From the NCBI GenBank assembly GCA_023411715.1, contig JAEYOM010000046.1, positions 1 to 15,581 of the forward strand: a DNA stretch of 15,581 nt, read 5' to 3'. The translations under genes and the position numbers were made by a program. Positions 7,703 to 14,172 of this stretch are shown here, piece after piece. Position 1 is the stretch's first letter. Every line of letters begins with the position of its first letter. This DNA is from Bacillota bacterium. GTDB taxonomy: Bacteria; Bacillota; Clostridia; Acetivibrionales; DTU013. The notes beneath the pieces are model-generated. The model saw only the letters and a program-made list of their open reading frames with translations. It had not been told where the DNA came from and searched no databases.

Positions 7703-7915
7703 ATGTCAAAGGCAACAACAACTCTTAATGTGGAGGGCATGTCATGCAGCCATTGCGAAAACGCGGTGAAAAAATCCGTTGGCGCATTGGAAGGCGTCGA
7801 CAGTGTTTCGGTGGATCTCAAGGGCGGCAAGGTAACTGTCGGCTTTGATCCTCAGAAGGTCGACCTTAACGCGATAAAGGACACTATCGAAGATCAGGGC
7901 TATGATGTGAAATAG
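7703..7915 (+). CDS. copZ: CopZ-like copper chaperone (single HMA domain)
   Basis: A 70-residue protein made of one heavy-metal-associated domain, the normal size for CopZ. The metal site is C15-S16-H17-C18 in GMSCSHC; the His between the cysteines is typical of Cu(I) chaperones of Gram-positive bacteria. The fold pattern is complete, ending with the usual GYDVK strand. It should bind Cu(I) in the cytosol and pass it to the HMA domains of CopA, whose gene ends 93 bases upstream. GGAGGGA at 7691-7697 is a strong ribosome binding site, which suggests more protein is made than CopA. A terminator 25 bases after the stop closes the copper block. A general mercury or other soft-metal chaperone is possible from the domain alone; context favours copper. 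Confidence 0.93.
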   Translation: MSKATTTLNVEGMSCSHCENAVKKSVGALEGVDSVSVDLKGGKVTVGFDPQKVDLNAIKDTIEDQGYDVK

Positions 7916-7940
7916 CCTCCGAAGATATAAAGTAAAGCAG

Positions 7941-7963
7941 AAAGCCCCATTTGGGGCTTTTTG
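7941..7963 (+). terminator. Intrinsic terminator after copZ
   Basis: AAAGCCCC (7941-7948) and GGGGCTTT (7953-7960) form a perfect 8-bp stem with an ATTT loop, and the T-tract runs on to 7962. It marks the 3' end of the copper transcription unit. The following stretch to 8117 is gene-free and holds a weak candidate promoter. Confidence 0.88.
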
Positions 7964-8045
7964 TCGTGGAACATAGTTCGTGATTTTCAAAGGCGCCCGA
8001 TGCCCCTGAGAATCTTTATAATGCGTCGGAAATCTTCATCATTTC

Positions 8046-8074
8046 TTCACAAATGAAATGTAATATCAGATACA
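8046..8074 (+). promoter_or_regulatory. Weak candidate promoter for the 160-residue membrane protein
   Basis: TTCACA (8046-8051) and GATACA (8069-8074) lie 17 bases apart, 44 bases before the next start codon. Both match consensus only in part. A TATAAT at 8017-8022 has no matching -35 box. Confidence 0.25.
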
Positions 8075-8117
8075 TCCAAAATCGTAATAAAATTTATCTA
8101 CTGGGAGGTCACTTCAC

Positions 8118-8600
8118 ATGAACGATGCCATGACACACTACATGGAACTGCTGGCAACGGCACAGCCCTGGCACCTGCTTATTTTTATGGCGGTTCCGGT
8201 CATCTGCGCCGAAACATTGGCGATCACCGAACTGATCGTTTTGTTTACCCGCAACATGACTGGCAAGGCAAGAGCAATCAATAAGGCAACAGGTATTTTT
8301 GCAGGCATTTATTTTCTCGGCATTTTCATTTATCTTCTGATCAGCACAGTCATACCGCTGACCGTGAACGGCGGCTGGAGAGGACCGGCCGATGTGCTCG
8401 CCGTGGGCTTTTACCTTTCCGGGATAATTCCTTTCCTTGGCCTGACGCTTCTAGAGCTCGGAGTTATCGGCAGGAAAAGGAGCGAAGTCGATAAAGTCAA
8501 GCTTCATGTGATACTTGTGGGCATATTCCTTGTCGTTGCGCATGTGGCCATGATTTTTGGAATGCTCAACCCTAACCTGTTTATTATGAAGGCAATGTGA
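8118..8600 (+). CDS. Small four-helix membrane protein of unknown function
   Basis: A 160-residue protein with four predicted membrane helices, at about 19-43, 56-82, 91-116 and 127-150, and a short cytosolic-looking basic loop GRKRSEVDKVKLH between helices 3 and 4. It has a PWHLLIFMAVPVICAE segment at the first helix and GGWRGPADV between helices 2 and 3. There is no Cys-rich or HMA-type metal motif, only scattered His, Met and Glu residues in and near helices (for example H21, E33, H134, H144). It resembles a family of conserved ~160-residue bacterial membrane proteins carrying only a DUF label (possibly DUF6803; I am not certain). GGGAGG at 8103-8108 gives the start. It is bounded by terminators on both sides and so is probably a single-gene unit. 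Position beside the copper genes is suggestive only. Confidence 0.75.
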   Translation: MNDAMTHYMELLATAQPWHLLIFMAVPVICAETLAITELIVLFTRNMTGKARAINKATGIFAGIYFLGIFIYLLISTVIPLTVNGGWRGPADVLAVGFYLSGIIPFLGLTLLELGVIGRKRSEVDKVKLHVILVGIFLVVAHVAMIFGMLNPNLFIMKAM

Positions 8601-8637
8601 TAGAGGCAGAGATGGCCTCATTTGCGCCGGAACTGTC

Positions 8638-8668
8638 GGGCGGGCAGCGATATGGCTGACCGCCCTTT
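8638..8668 (+). terminator. Intrinsic terminator after the membrane protein gene
   Basis: GGGCGG (8638-8643) pairs with CCGCCC (8660-8665), and CAGC (8645-8648) with GCTG (8655-8658), leaving one g-a mismatch and a six-base loop. The T-tract is short (TTT, then GCGTT). A smaller GAGGC/GCCTC hairpin lies just upstream, near 8604-8620. Confidence 0.65.
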
Positions 8669-8717
8669 GCGTTACTTATAGGCTATTGAGATATTTTTAT
8701 TAAATTGGATTTTTTTA

Positions 8718-8746
8718 TTGACATAGTAGCCGGGCCGGAGTATTAT
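8718..8746 (+). promoter_or_regulatory. Strong sigmaA promoter upstream of the AhpD-like gene
   Basis: A perfect TTGACA (8718-8723) and TATTAT (8741-8746) are separated by exactly 17 bases. The spacer holds a GC-rich CCGGGCCGG. This is the best promoter in the window and would drive the AhpD-like and dehydrogenase genes from about 145 bases upstream. Confidence 0.8.
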
Positions 8747-8752
8747 AATACT
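8739..8752. promoter_or_regulatory. 14-bp perfect palindrome over the -10 box (candidate operator)
   Basis: AGTATTATAATACT is its own reverse complement and covers the -10 box of the promoter at 8718-8746. A dimeric repressor bound there would block RNA polymerase. No regulator gene lies next to it, and AT-rich -10 regions can be palindromic by chance. Confidence 0.45.
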
Positions 8753-8817
8753 AATCTTATCAAAATACTAGGAAATAAAACGGCACTCAAAGCGAAATAC
8801 GTACTAAAAGGAAAAAC

Positions 8818-8844
8818 ACTAGGTAGAAGGCCTGGTTATTTTTT
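8818..8844 (+). terminator. Terminator-like hairpin within the leader (possible attenuator)
   Basis: ACTAGG (8818-8823) pairs with CCTGGT (8831-8836) with one wobble around a seven-base loop, followed closely by six T (8839-8844). It lies between the promoter and the start codon at 8893. A second ACTAGG at 8768-8773 could pair with the same CCTGGT, giving an alternative structure. Confidence 0.4.
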
Positions 8845-8855
8845 AAGCTCATAAG

Positions 8856-8872
8856 CCTATTATACATATAGG
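8856..8872 (+). other. Hairpin just upstream of the AhpD-like gene's ribosome binding site
   Basis: CCTAT (8856-8860) and ATAGG (8868-8872) form a 5-bp stem with a seven-base loop, eight bases before the AGGAG at 8881-8885. It is weak on its own and may be part of the leader structure. Confidence 0.25.
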
Positions 8873-8892
8873 AATTGTAAAGGAGAAGAGAC

Positions 8893-9417
8893 ATGGCTAG
8901 AATTTCACCGGTGGTATATGAAAATGCAAGTGAAGCCGTCAGAGAGCAGTTTGACGACCAGGTCGTCAAACATGGGCGGATAACGAACATGAAAAAAACA
9001 TTGCTGCACTCGCTCCCGGCCTTTCACGCGCTGATGGAGTGGTACCCACTCAGGGATGAGGTGGGCAGATTCATTGGCGACAAGGGAGTAAATTATTTCT
9101 GTTATTCCATATCATCGCAAAATGATTGCCTCATATGTTCCACTTTCTTTCGCAGAATACTGATCGAAGCGGGAGAAGATCCCGATTCACCGGTATTTTC
9201 CGAGGAGGAACAGGTATTGGTCGATTTCGGCCGGCGCTGTGTGACAGAACCGACAAGGGTGGACGATGAGCTCTATTCGAGACTCAAAAAATTTTACAAT
9301 GATGAACAGATTGTATTACTGACGGCATTCGCGGGTCTAATGATAGCGACGAACCTTATCAACAATGCGCTGCAGGTGGACCTTGACGAATACCTTGTCA
9401 GTTACAGCAGGAGGTAA
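8893..9417 (+). CDS. Carboxymuconolactone decarboxylase / AhpD-like family protein
   Basis: A 174-residue protein of the CMD/AhpD fold. The segment YSISSQNDCLICSTFF holds the CxxC pair C79 and C82 at the start of the long helix, where AhpD has its redox-active disulfide. The His that normally follows the second Cys in AhpD is absent here (S83-T84-F85-F86), so the proton relay of the classical alkyl hydroperoxidase is incomplete. Possible roles are a thiol-disulfide or peroxidase partner, or a protein that assists the dehydrogenase encoded next. AGGAG at 8881-8885 supports the ATG at 8893. The gene's last codons, AGG AGG TAA, also form the ribosome binding site of the next gene, so the two are translationally coupled. 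Expression is from the promoter at 8718 through a structured leader. The substrate cannot be told from sequence. Confidence 0.8.
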   Translation: MARISPVVYENASEAVREQFDDQVVKHGRITNMKKTLLHSLPAFHALMEWYPLRDEVGRFIGDKGVNYFCYSISSQNDCLICSTFFRRILIEAGEDPDSPVFSEEEQVLVDFGRRCVTEPTRVDDELYSRLKKFYNDEQIVLLTAFAGLMIATNLINNALQVDLDEYLVSYSRR

Positions 9418-9422
9418 AAAAC

Positions 9423-10226
9423 ATGGGAGAGTTTTCAGGCAAGACGGTGTTTATAACCGGTGCGGCAAAAGGGCAGGGAAGGGCCGCCGCCCTGGCATTT
9501 GCAAAGGAAGGGGCCAATATCATAGGCTTTGACCTCGGCAGCAAGATCGGCTATCCCGCCTATAACAACAGTTCGTCGGATGACCTGGACAAACTGAAGC
9601 AGGACGTGCAAGCTTTGGGAGCTAATGCGACGGTTTTTACGGGCGATGTACGGAAGACGGAAGATGTTGAAAGAGCTGTGGCAGGCGGAACCGAGACCTT
9701 CGGCACGGTCGATGTCCTCTTCAATAACGCGGGTATTTGTGCATACGGTCTAGCACATGAACTCACCGAGGCGGAATGGGATGCCATGCTCGACATCAAT
9801 CTCAAGGGGTCGTGGCTGACTGCAAAATATGTCATACCTCATATGATCAAACATAAAAGCGGCGTGATCATCAATAATTCATCAATTGCGGGCTTGCGCG
9901 GGATGAACCGCCTTTCACACTATGCCGCGTCAAAATGGGGTCTTGTTGGTCTGACCAAATCGCTTGCGCTTGAACTGGCGCCTTACAATATCAGGGTGAT
10001 AAGCATTCACCCGACCGGAGTGAACACTCCGATGAACGATGGGCTTGCATTCCTTGAAGGAACTACGGTCGAGGAAATTGCGGAGCGTTCGGCAGGAAAC
10101 CTGCTGCCTGTACCCTGGATCGAGCCTGAGGATGTAGCGGAAGCAGTGCTTTTCCTTGCAAGTAAAAAGTCAAGGTTCGTAACAGGCAGCCAATATGTGC
10201 TGGATGCAGGTCTTCTTACAAGATAG
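9423..10226 (+). CDS. Short-chain dehydrogenase/reductase, mycofactocin-coupled type
   Basis: A 267-residue classical-size SDR. The cofactor motif is TGAAKGQG at 12-19, NNAG follows the fourth strand, and the catalytic residues are S154, Y167 and K171 (Y-A-A-S-K). Two features recall the mycofactocin-coupled SDRs and carveol dehydrogenases: TGAAKGQGR in place of the more usual TGxxxGIG, and HPTGVNTPM after the active site. It also has an extra loop after the second strand (about 37-55, with Tyr, Asn and Ser), where those enzymes carry an insert that traps NAD. Members oxidise alcohols or reduce ketones with bound NAD(H). The gene starts six bases after the AhpD-like gene's stop and uses a ribosome binding site inside it. 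No mycofactocin biosynthesis genes (mftA-F) are in the window, so dependence on that cofactor is an inference. Confidence 0.9.
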   Translation: MGEFSGKTVFITGAAKGQGRAAALAFAKEGANIIGFDLGSKIGYPAYNNSSSDDLDKLKQDVQALGANATVFTGDVRKTEDVERAVAGGTETFGTVDVLFNNAGICAYGLAHELTEAEWDAMLDINLKGSWLTAKYVIPHMIKHKSGVIINNSSIAGLRGMNRLSHYAASKWGLVGLTKSLALELAPYNIRVISIHPTGVNTPMNDGLAFLEGTTVEEIAERSAGNLLPVPWIEPEDVAEAVLFLASKKSRFVTGSQYVLDAGLLTR

Positions 10227-10313
10227 GAGATCATATCCGGCGCTGGCAGCGGGAGATTTGAAGCCGATGCCGTCAGAAATAAAAAATAATACAAAAATTA
10301 TCGGAGGTACATC

Positions 10314-11204
10314 ATGAAAAGATTGAGTTTAGCTGTGACTGTAATAACAATTTTAGCCCTGCTGCTGACGGCTTGCGGGCAAACTTCACAAAACCAGACG
10401 CAGGCGTCTGCAGCCGCATCAGGCGAAGCAACCGCGCAGGCGGCAGGTGCCGAAGGAAGTACTGCGGCAGGGACGACCGGAGATACCGCCGTTGAGCCGC
10501 AGGTGATAAAGGTGGGTACGATGGGTACTTACGAACCTTTTTCCTACGTTGACGCAAGCGGGAATCTGACGGGCTATGACATAGAAGTACTGCGTCTTGT
10601 TGAAAAAGCCGACCCCAGCCTCAAATTCGAATTCATATCCGGTCCCTGGGATTCACTGTTCCCCGGACTTGACTCGGACAAATTCCAGCTCCTAGCAAAC
10701 CAGATCACTTCCAACCCCGATCGTCAGGCTAAGTATTTGCTGTCTAGGAACACATACGCTTTATGCGTGAGCCAGTTGATCGTCAAAAAGGGCAGGACCG
10801 GTATCAAATCGCTCAACGATCTGAAGGGCAAAAAGATCGGCGCTACCGTAGGGGATTCCTTTACCCGTGTATTGGAGGATTGGAACAAGGAAAACGGGAA
10901 TATCCTCAATATCGTTTATTATGAAGAAGACATCACTACAATACTTCAGGATATAGCAAACGGGCGCGTCGACGCTACTCTAAACGATCCCATCATGGCC
11001 GTTTCAAAGGCCAAGACCCAGAATCTCGAAGTCGAGCCCGTGGGCGAACGCATCGCTGCTGACCCGACATATTTCATAGCAAAAAAGGACGCCACCGGAG
11101 AGAAGATCATGGATAAGATCGACGCAGCGCTGTCCAGTCTGAAAGCTGACGGTTCGTTAAGCAAGCTGTCGATAGACTGGTTCGGAGTGGACTATTCCAA
11201 GTAA
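10314..11204 (+). CDS. Amino acid ABC transporter substrate-binding lipoprotein (family 3, possibly cystine)
   Basis: A 296-residue extracytoplasmic binding protein. The signal peptide ends in a lipobox LLTAC with C21 as the lipidated residue, anchoring it to the outer face of the membrane. An Ala/Thr/Gln/Gly-rich linker (22-60) precedes the family-3 solute-binding fold, which opens with VGTMGTYEPFSYVDASG and has LTGYDIEVLR. The segment LLANQITSNPDRQAKYLLS resembles that of TcyA/TcyJ-type cystine binders, so cystine or a related sulfur amino acid is my best guess. GGAGG at 10303-10307 fixes the start. The stop codon falls inside the first copy of an 18-bp tandem repeat. Permease and ATPase genes follow, completing the importer. 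It lies 87 bases after the dehydrogenase gene with no obvious terminator, so some co-transcription is possible. Confidence 0.92.
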   Translation: MKRLSLAVTVITILALLLTACGQTSQNQTQASAAASGEATAQAAGAEGSTAAGTTGDTAVEPQVIKVGTMGTYEPFSYVDASGNLTGYDIEVLRLVEKADPSLKFEFISGPWDSLFPGLDSDKFQLLANQITSNPDRQAKYLLSRNTYALCVSQLIVKKGRTGIKSLNDLKGKKIGATVGDSFTRVLEDWNKENGNILNIVYYEEDITTILQDIANGRVDATLNDPIMAVSKAKTQNLEVEPVGERIAADPTYFIAKKDATGEKIMDKIDAALSSLKADGSLSKLSIDWFGVDYSK

Positions 11205-11304
11205 GAACAGATTTTCAGTAAGAATAGATTTTCAAGTAAGAATAGATTTTCAAGTAAGAACAGATTTCCAAGTAAGAATAGATTTCCAAGTAAGAATAGA
11301 TTTC
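11198..11304 (+). repeat. Six tandem 18-bp repeats between binding-protein and permease genes
   Basis: The unit is CAAGTAAGAAYAGATTTY. Copies start at 11198, 11216 (one A missing, 17 bp), 11233, 11251, 11269 and 11287. The first copy overlaps the last codons and stop (TAA at 11202-11204) of the binding-protein gene; the last ends four bases before the permease GGAGG. Copies 4-6 differ from 1-3 by a final C instead of T. The pattern suggests expansion by replication slippage. Confidence 0.93.
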
Positions 11305-11317
11305 AGAGGAGGAGCTC

Positions 11318-12043
11318 ATGCAGGGAAACGGACTACTTGATCTGAATTACATGTTACAGCTCATACCGCGTGTTGCGGCAGGAATTCCGGTTTCCCTGTC
11401 ATTGGCCCTTGTTGCTTTTACCTTTGGCATAATACTGGGATTCGCAATAGCTCTGATAAAGATATACAAAGTGCCTGTACTGTTGCAGATTGCCTGTGTA
11501 TACGTTTCATTCATGCGCGGGACGCCGCTGCTCGTTCAGATATTCCTCTCGTATTACGGGATACCGATGGTTCTGAGATACTTAGGCGGTATTTACGGCT
11601 GGAATATCGATATATCGTCCATACAGGCCATAACCTTCATGTATGTTTCATTTTCATTGAATGTCGGAGCTTATCTTTCGGAGACGATACGATCTGCTAT
11701 CCTGTCCGTCGGAAAAGGTCAGATAGAGGCTGCGGAATCCATAGGGATGACTGCTCCGCAAGTAATGCGGCGTATCGTCATACCACAGGCGGCGGTAGTC
11801 GCAATACCGAACCTCGGCAATTCATTTATCGCATTGCTGAAGGATACATCGCTTGCCTTTGCCGCTTCCGTGCCCGAAATAATCGGACAGGCAAAAATAG
11901 CCGCGGCGCGTTCCTCAAAATTCTTTGAGGCATATATAATAGCTGCGGAGATATACTGGCTGATCTGTATAATATTCGAGCGACTGATGATTTTCGGGGA
12001 GAAACGGCTGCGCCGGCATGAACGGGGTGTTGTAAATGATTGA
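11318..12043 (+). CDS. Amino acid ABC transporter permease (HisM/TcyB type)
   Basis: A 241-residue inner-membrane permease of the polar amino acid family, the usual length. It has about five membrane helices, with a first helix at ~21-45 preceded by MLQLIPRVAAGIPVSLSLA. The EAA loop that docks on the ATPase is E137-A-A-E-S-I-G143 followed by MTAPQVMRRIVIPQA, and the family-specific NLGNSFIALLKDTSLA follows. With the lipoprotein and ATPase on either side it would form a homodimeric channel. GGAGG at 11308-11312 gives the start. The end overlaps the ATPase gene by eight bases, so the two are translationally coupled. Specificity rests with the binding protein. Confidence 0.95.
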   Translation: MQGNGLLDLNYMLQLIPRVAAGIPVSLSLALVAFTFGIILGFAIALIKIYKVPVLLQIACVYVSFMRGTPLLVQIFLSYYGIPMVLRYLGGIYGWNIDISSIQAITFMYVSFSLNVGAYLSETIRSAILSVGKGQIEAAESIGMTAPQVMRRIVIPQAAVVAIPNLGNSFIALLKDTSLAFAASVPEIIGQAKIAAARSSKFFEAYIIAAEIYWLICIIFERLMIFGEKRLRRHERGVVND

Positions 12044-12785
12044 GATACGGGATTTGCATAAATCCTTTGGCAGGTACGAGGTCCTGAAGGGTATCGAACT
12101 CGATGTCGCAGCCGGAAGCGTCGTAGCGGTTCTGGGACCGAGCGGCTCCGGGAAATCTACGCTGCTGAGGTGCATCAACCTGCTCGAGCGTCCGCAGACC
12201 GGAACTCTGAAAATAGGTGAGCTTCAGCTCGATTACAGTAAGGTCCGCAGGAAACAGGTCATGGATGTACGTAAAAAAACTGCAATGGTGTTCCAGGGCT
12301 TCAACCTATTTGCACACAGGACGGCTCTTGGGAATGTGACGGAAGGCCTTGCCGTTGTGATGAAATTGGGCAGGGAGGAAGCTCGTGAAATTGCCCGGTC
12401 ATACCTCGAAAAGGTTGGCCTCGGCAACAGAATGGATTACTATCCGTCCCAGCTCTCGGGAGGGCAGCAGCAACGCGTTGCGATCGCACGCGCTCTCGCG
12501 ATGAAGCCTGACGTTATACTTTTCGACGAACCGACCAGCGCGCTCGACCCCGAGCTTGTGCAGGAAGTGCTGGGCGTTATGAAAAAAATAGCAAAGACAG
12601 GCATCACCATGGTCGTTGTAACCCATGAAATGAGTTTTGCACGTGATGTGGCAACCGATGTGATTTTTATGGATCAGGGTACAATAATAGAAAAAGCGCC
12701 TGCGCAAACATTTTTCAGAAATCCGCGGGAATCCAGGACAAAGCAGTTTTTGCAGCTTATTACACCTGATAATTATGTGATTTGA
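12036..12785 (+). CDS. Amino acid ABC transporter ATP-binding protein (GlnQ/HisP type)
   Basis: A 249-residue ABC ATPase with Walker A GPSGSGKST (34-42), signature LSGGQQQR (140-147) and Walker B ending at D164 with catalytic E165 in FDEPTSALDP. The H-loop His lies in VVVTHEM. The A-loop aromatic is probably F10 or Y14 near the start. It hydrolyses ATP to drive import through the upstream permease. The ATG lies eight bases inside the permease gene and has only a weak ribosome binding site (GGGGTG at 12024-12029), consistent with coupling. No intrinsic terminator is obvious after the stop at 12785; the gap to the next large gene holds a candidate small reading frame. Confidence 0.96.
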   Translation: MIEIRDLHKSFGRYEVLKGIELDVAAGSVVAVLGPSGSGKSTLLRCINLLERPQTGTLKIGELQLDYSKVRRKQVMDVRKKTAMVFQGFNLFAHRTALGNVTEGLAVVMKLGREEAREIARSYLEKVGLGNRMDYYPSQLSGGQQQRVAIARALAMKPDVILFDEPTSALDPELVQEVLGVMKKIAKTGITMVVVTHEMSFARDVATDVIFMDQGTIIEKAPAQTFFRNPRESRTKQFLQLITPDNYVI

Positions 12786-12821
12786 AACTATGAATATGAA
12801 AAAAGTTTTGGTAAAAGAAAG

Positions 12822-12926
12822 ATGGCAGGGCGGCGGAGAAATCCGAAGGGGCTGATTGCTGATATTATAAATGTTGTATATAATGGTACCGTTGAGGATA
12901 AAACGCTTAACGAGCTGTTGAAATAA
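12822..12926 (+). CDS. Candidate 34-residue small protein
   Basis: An ATG-initiated frame of 34 codons in the gap between the ABC ATPase and the sirtuin. It opens with a basic stretch (MAGRRRNPKG) and continues as an amphipathic, helix-prone segment ending in NELLK. The preceding AAAGAAAG is a poor ribosome binding site. A different frame from 12790 gives 21 residues with no better support. I do not recognise it; it may be a real small protein, a gene remnant or chance. Confidence 0.25.
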   Translation: MAGRRRNPKGLIADIINVVYNGTVEDKTLNELLK

Positions 12927-12969
12927 CGTATAAGTTGCCCGAAATATATTGATAGCGGGAGATGGTCAT

Positions 12970-13686
12970 TTGACGGATATCGGGGTTTTTGAAAAATGGC
13001 TCGATGAAAGTTCACGTATCGTTTTCTTCGGGGGAGCAGGCGTATCGACTGAAAGCGGTATTCCGGATTTCAGGAGCGTCGACGGCCTGTATAACCAAAA
13101 ATATGATTACCCACCCGAGACGATATTGAGTCATACCTTTTTCATGCAGAGAACTGCTAAATTCTATGAATTCTACAGGGATAAAATGATATTTACCGGC
13201 GCCAGACCAAATGTGACTCATGTCAAGCTGGCGCAGCTCGAAGCGGCCGGCAGGCTAAGCGCCGTTGTAACGCAGAATATAGACGGTCTCCATCAGTTGG
13301 CTGGAAGCAAAAAGGTACTCGAGCTCCACGGTTCGGTACACCGCAACTACTGTATGAAATGCGGCAAAGCCTACGGGCTCGATGCCGTTCTGAATTCGGA
13401 AGGCGTGCCGCTCTGTGAATGCGGCGGCATTATCAAGCCTGATGTGGTGCTGTACGGGGAAGGGCTTGACGATGCTGTCGTGGATGAAGCAGTGCGCTGT
13501 ATAGCGGCCGCGGATATGCTTATAGTCGGCGGCACTTCGCTGTCGGTTTATCCTGCGGCAGGCCTTGTAAGGTATTATCCCGGCAAACGGCTGGTGCTTA
13601 TAAATAAATCGGTGACGCCATACGACAATTATGCCGACCTGCGGCTGCAGTGCGGCCTCGGAGAGGTGTTTTCGAAGGTGGGATAG
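12970..13686 (+). CDS. cobB: NAD-dependent protein deacylase, sirtuin (Sir2/CobB family)
   Basis: A 238-residue sirtuin. The NAD-binding motif is GGAGVSTESGIPDFR (21-35), the TQNIDGLH motif spans 101-108, and the catalytic His is H120 in ELHGS. A zinc ribbon is formed by C128-x2-C131 and C149-x-C151; the one-residue spacing in the second pair occurs in other Bacillota sirtuins. GIIKPDVVLYGE follows. It removes acyl groups from lysines in the cytosol, consuming NAD and releasing nicotinamide and O-acetyl-ADP-ribose. The start is uncertain: I prefer the TTG at 12970, which has GGGAG at 12957-12961 eight bases upstream and gives the usual short N-terminus. A TTG at 12949 would add seven residues but has no ribosome binding site. 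There is no ATG in a suitable place. YjbQ and ferredoxin genes follow. Confidence 0.93.
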   Translation: MTDIGVFEKWLDESSRIVFFGGAGVSTESGIPDFRSVDGLYNQKYDYPPETILSHTFFMQRTAKFYEFYRDKMIFTGARPNVTHVKLAQLEAAGRLSAVVTQNIDGLHQLAGSKKVLELHGSVHRNYCMKCGKAYGLDAVLNSEGVPLCECGGIIKPDVVLYGEGLDDAVVDEAVRCIAAADMLIVGGTSLSVYPAAGLVRYYPGKRLVLINKSVTPYDNYADLRLQCGLGEVFSKVG

Positions 13687-13761
13687 AGACCATCAGGTGA
13701 ACCCAGATAACCCCGAGGTTAGGGGAGTTTATTAAAAGTGGATTAAATGGAGGCAGGAAAT

Positions 13762-14148
13762 ATGGAACACATCATAAGAACTTCTAGGCAGGACGAAATG
13801 ATCAACATAACCGAACTTGTCAGGCAGGACATTCAGAAAAGCGGCGTAACCAACGGCTCTGTGATTGTGTTCGTGCCGCACACGACGGCCGGCATCACCA
13901 TAAACGAGAATGCCGATCCCGATGTAGTTTACGATATGCTGTCCATATTAAGAAAGATATCGCCTGAAAGCAACAGCTACCGGCATGCAGAAGGCAACTC
14001 GCACGCGCACGTCAAGGCCTCGCTTATGGGCTCGTCCTGTACCGTCATTATAGAAAACGGCCAGCTCAGGCTCGGAACCTGGCAGGGTATTTATTTTTGC
14101 GAATTCGATGGCCCGAGGAATAGAAAGTTATATACGAAAATAATATGA
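13762..14148 (+). CDS. yjbQ: YjbQ / UPF0047 family protein
   Basis: A 128-residue single-domain protein. It shows all family blocks: VFVPHTTAGITINENADPDV with H40, RHAEGNSHAHVKASLMGSS with H75, H81 and H83, and LGTWQGIYFCEFDGPR near the end. The conserved His/Glu cluster suggests a metal or phosphate site. Family members are reported to have weak thiamine-phosphate synthase activity, and the physiological role is not settled. GGAGG at 13749-13753 lies eight bases before the ATG at 13762; an in-frame ATG at 13747 overlaps that site and is unlikely to be used. It follows the sirtuin by 75 bases and precedes the EFR1 gene by 24, so a shared transcript is likely. A short CCCC/GGGG hairpin in the sirtuin-yjbQ gap is too weak to count as a terminator. 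Confidence 0.93.
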   Translation: MEHIIRTSRQDEMINITELVRQDIQKSGVTNGSVIVFVPHTTAGITINENADPDVVYDMLSILRKISPESNSYRHAEGNSHAHVKASLMGSSCTVIIENGQLRLGTWQGIYFCEFDGPRNRKLYTKII

Positions 14149-14172
14149 TTTGAAAGGCTCGGGTAGGAATTA

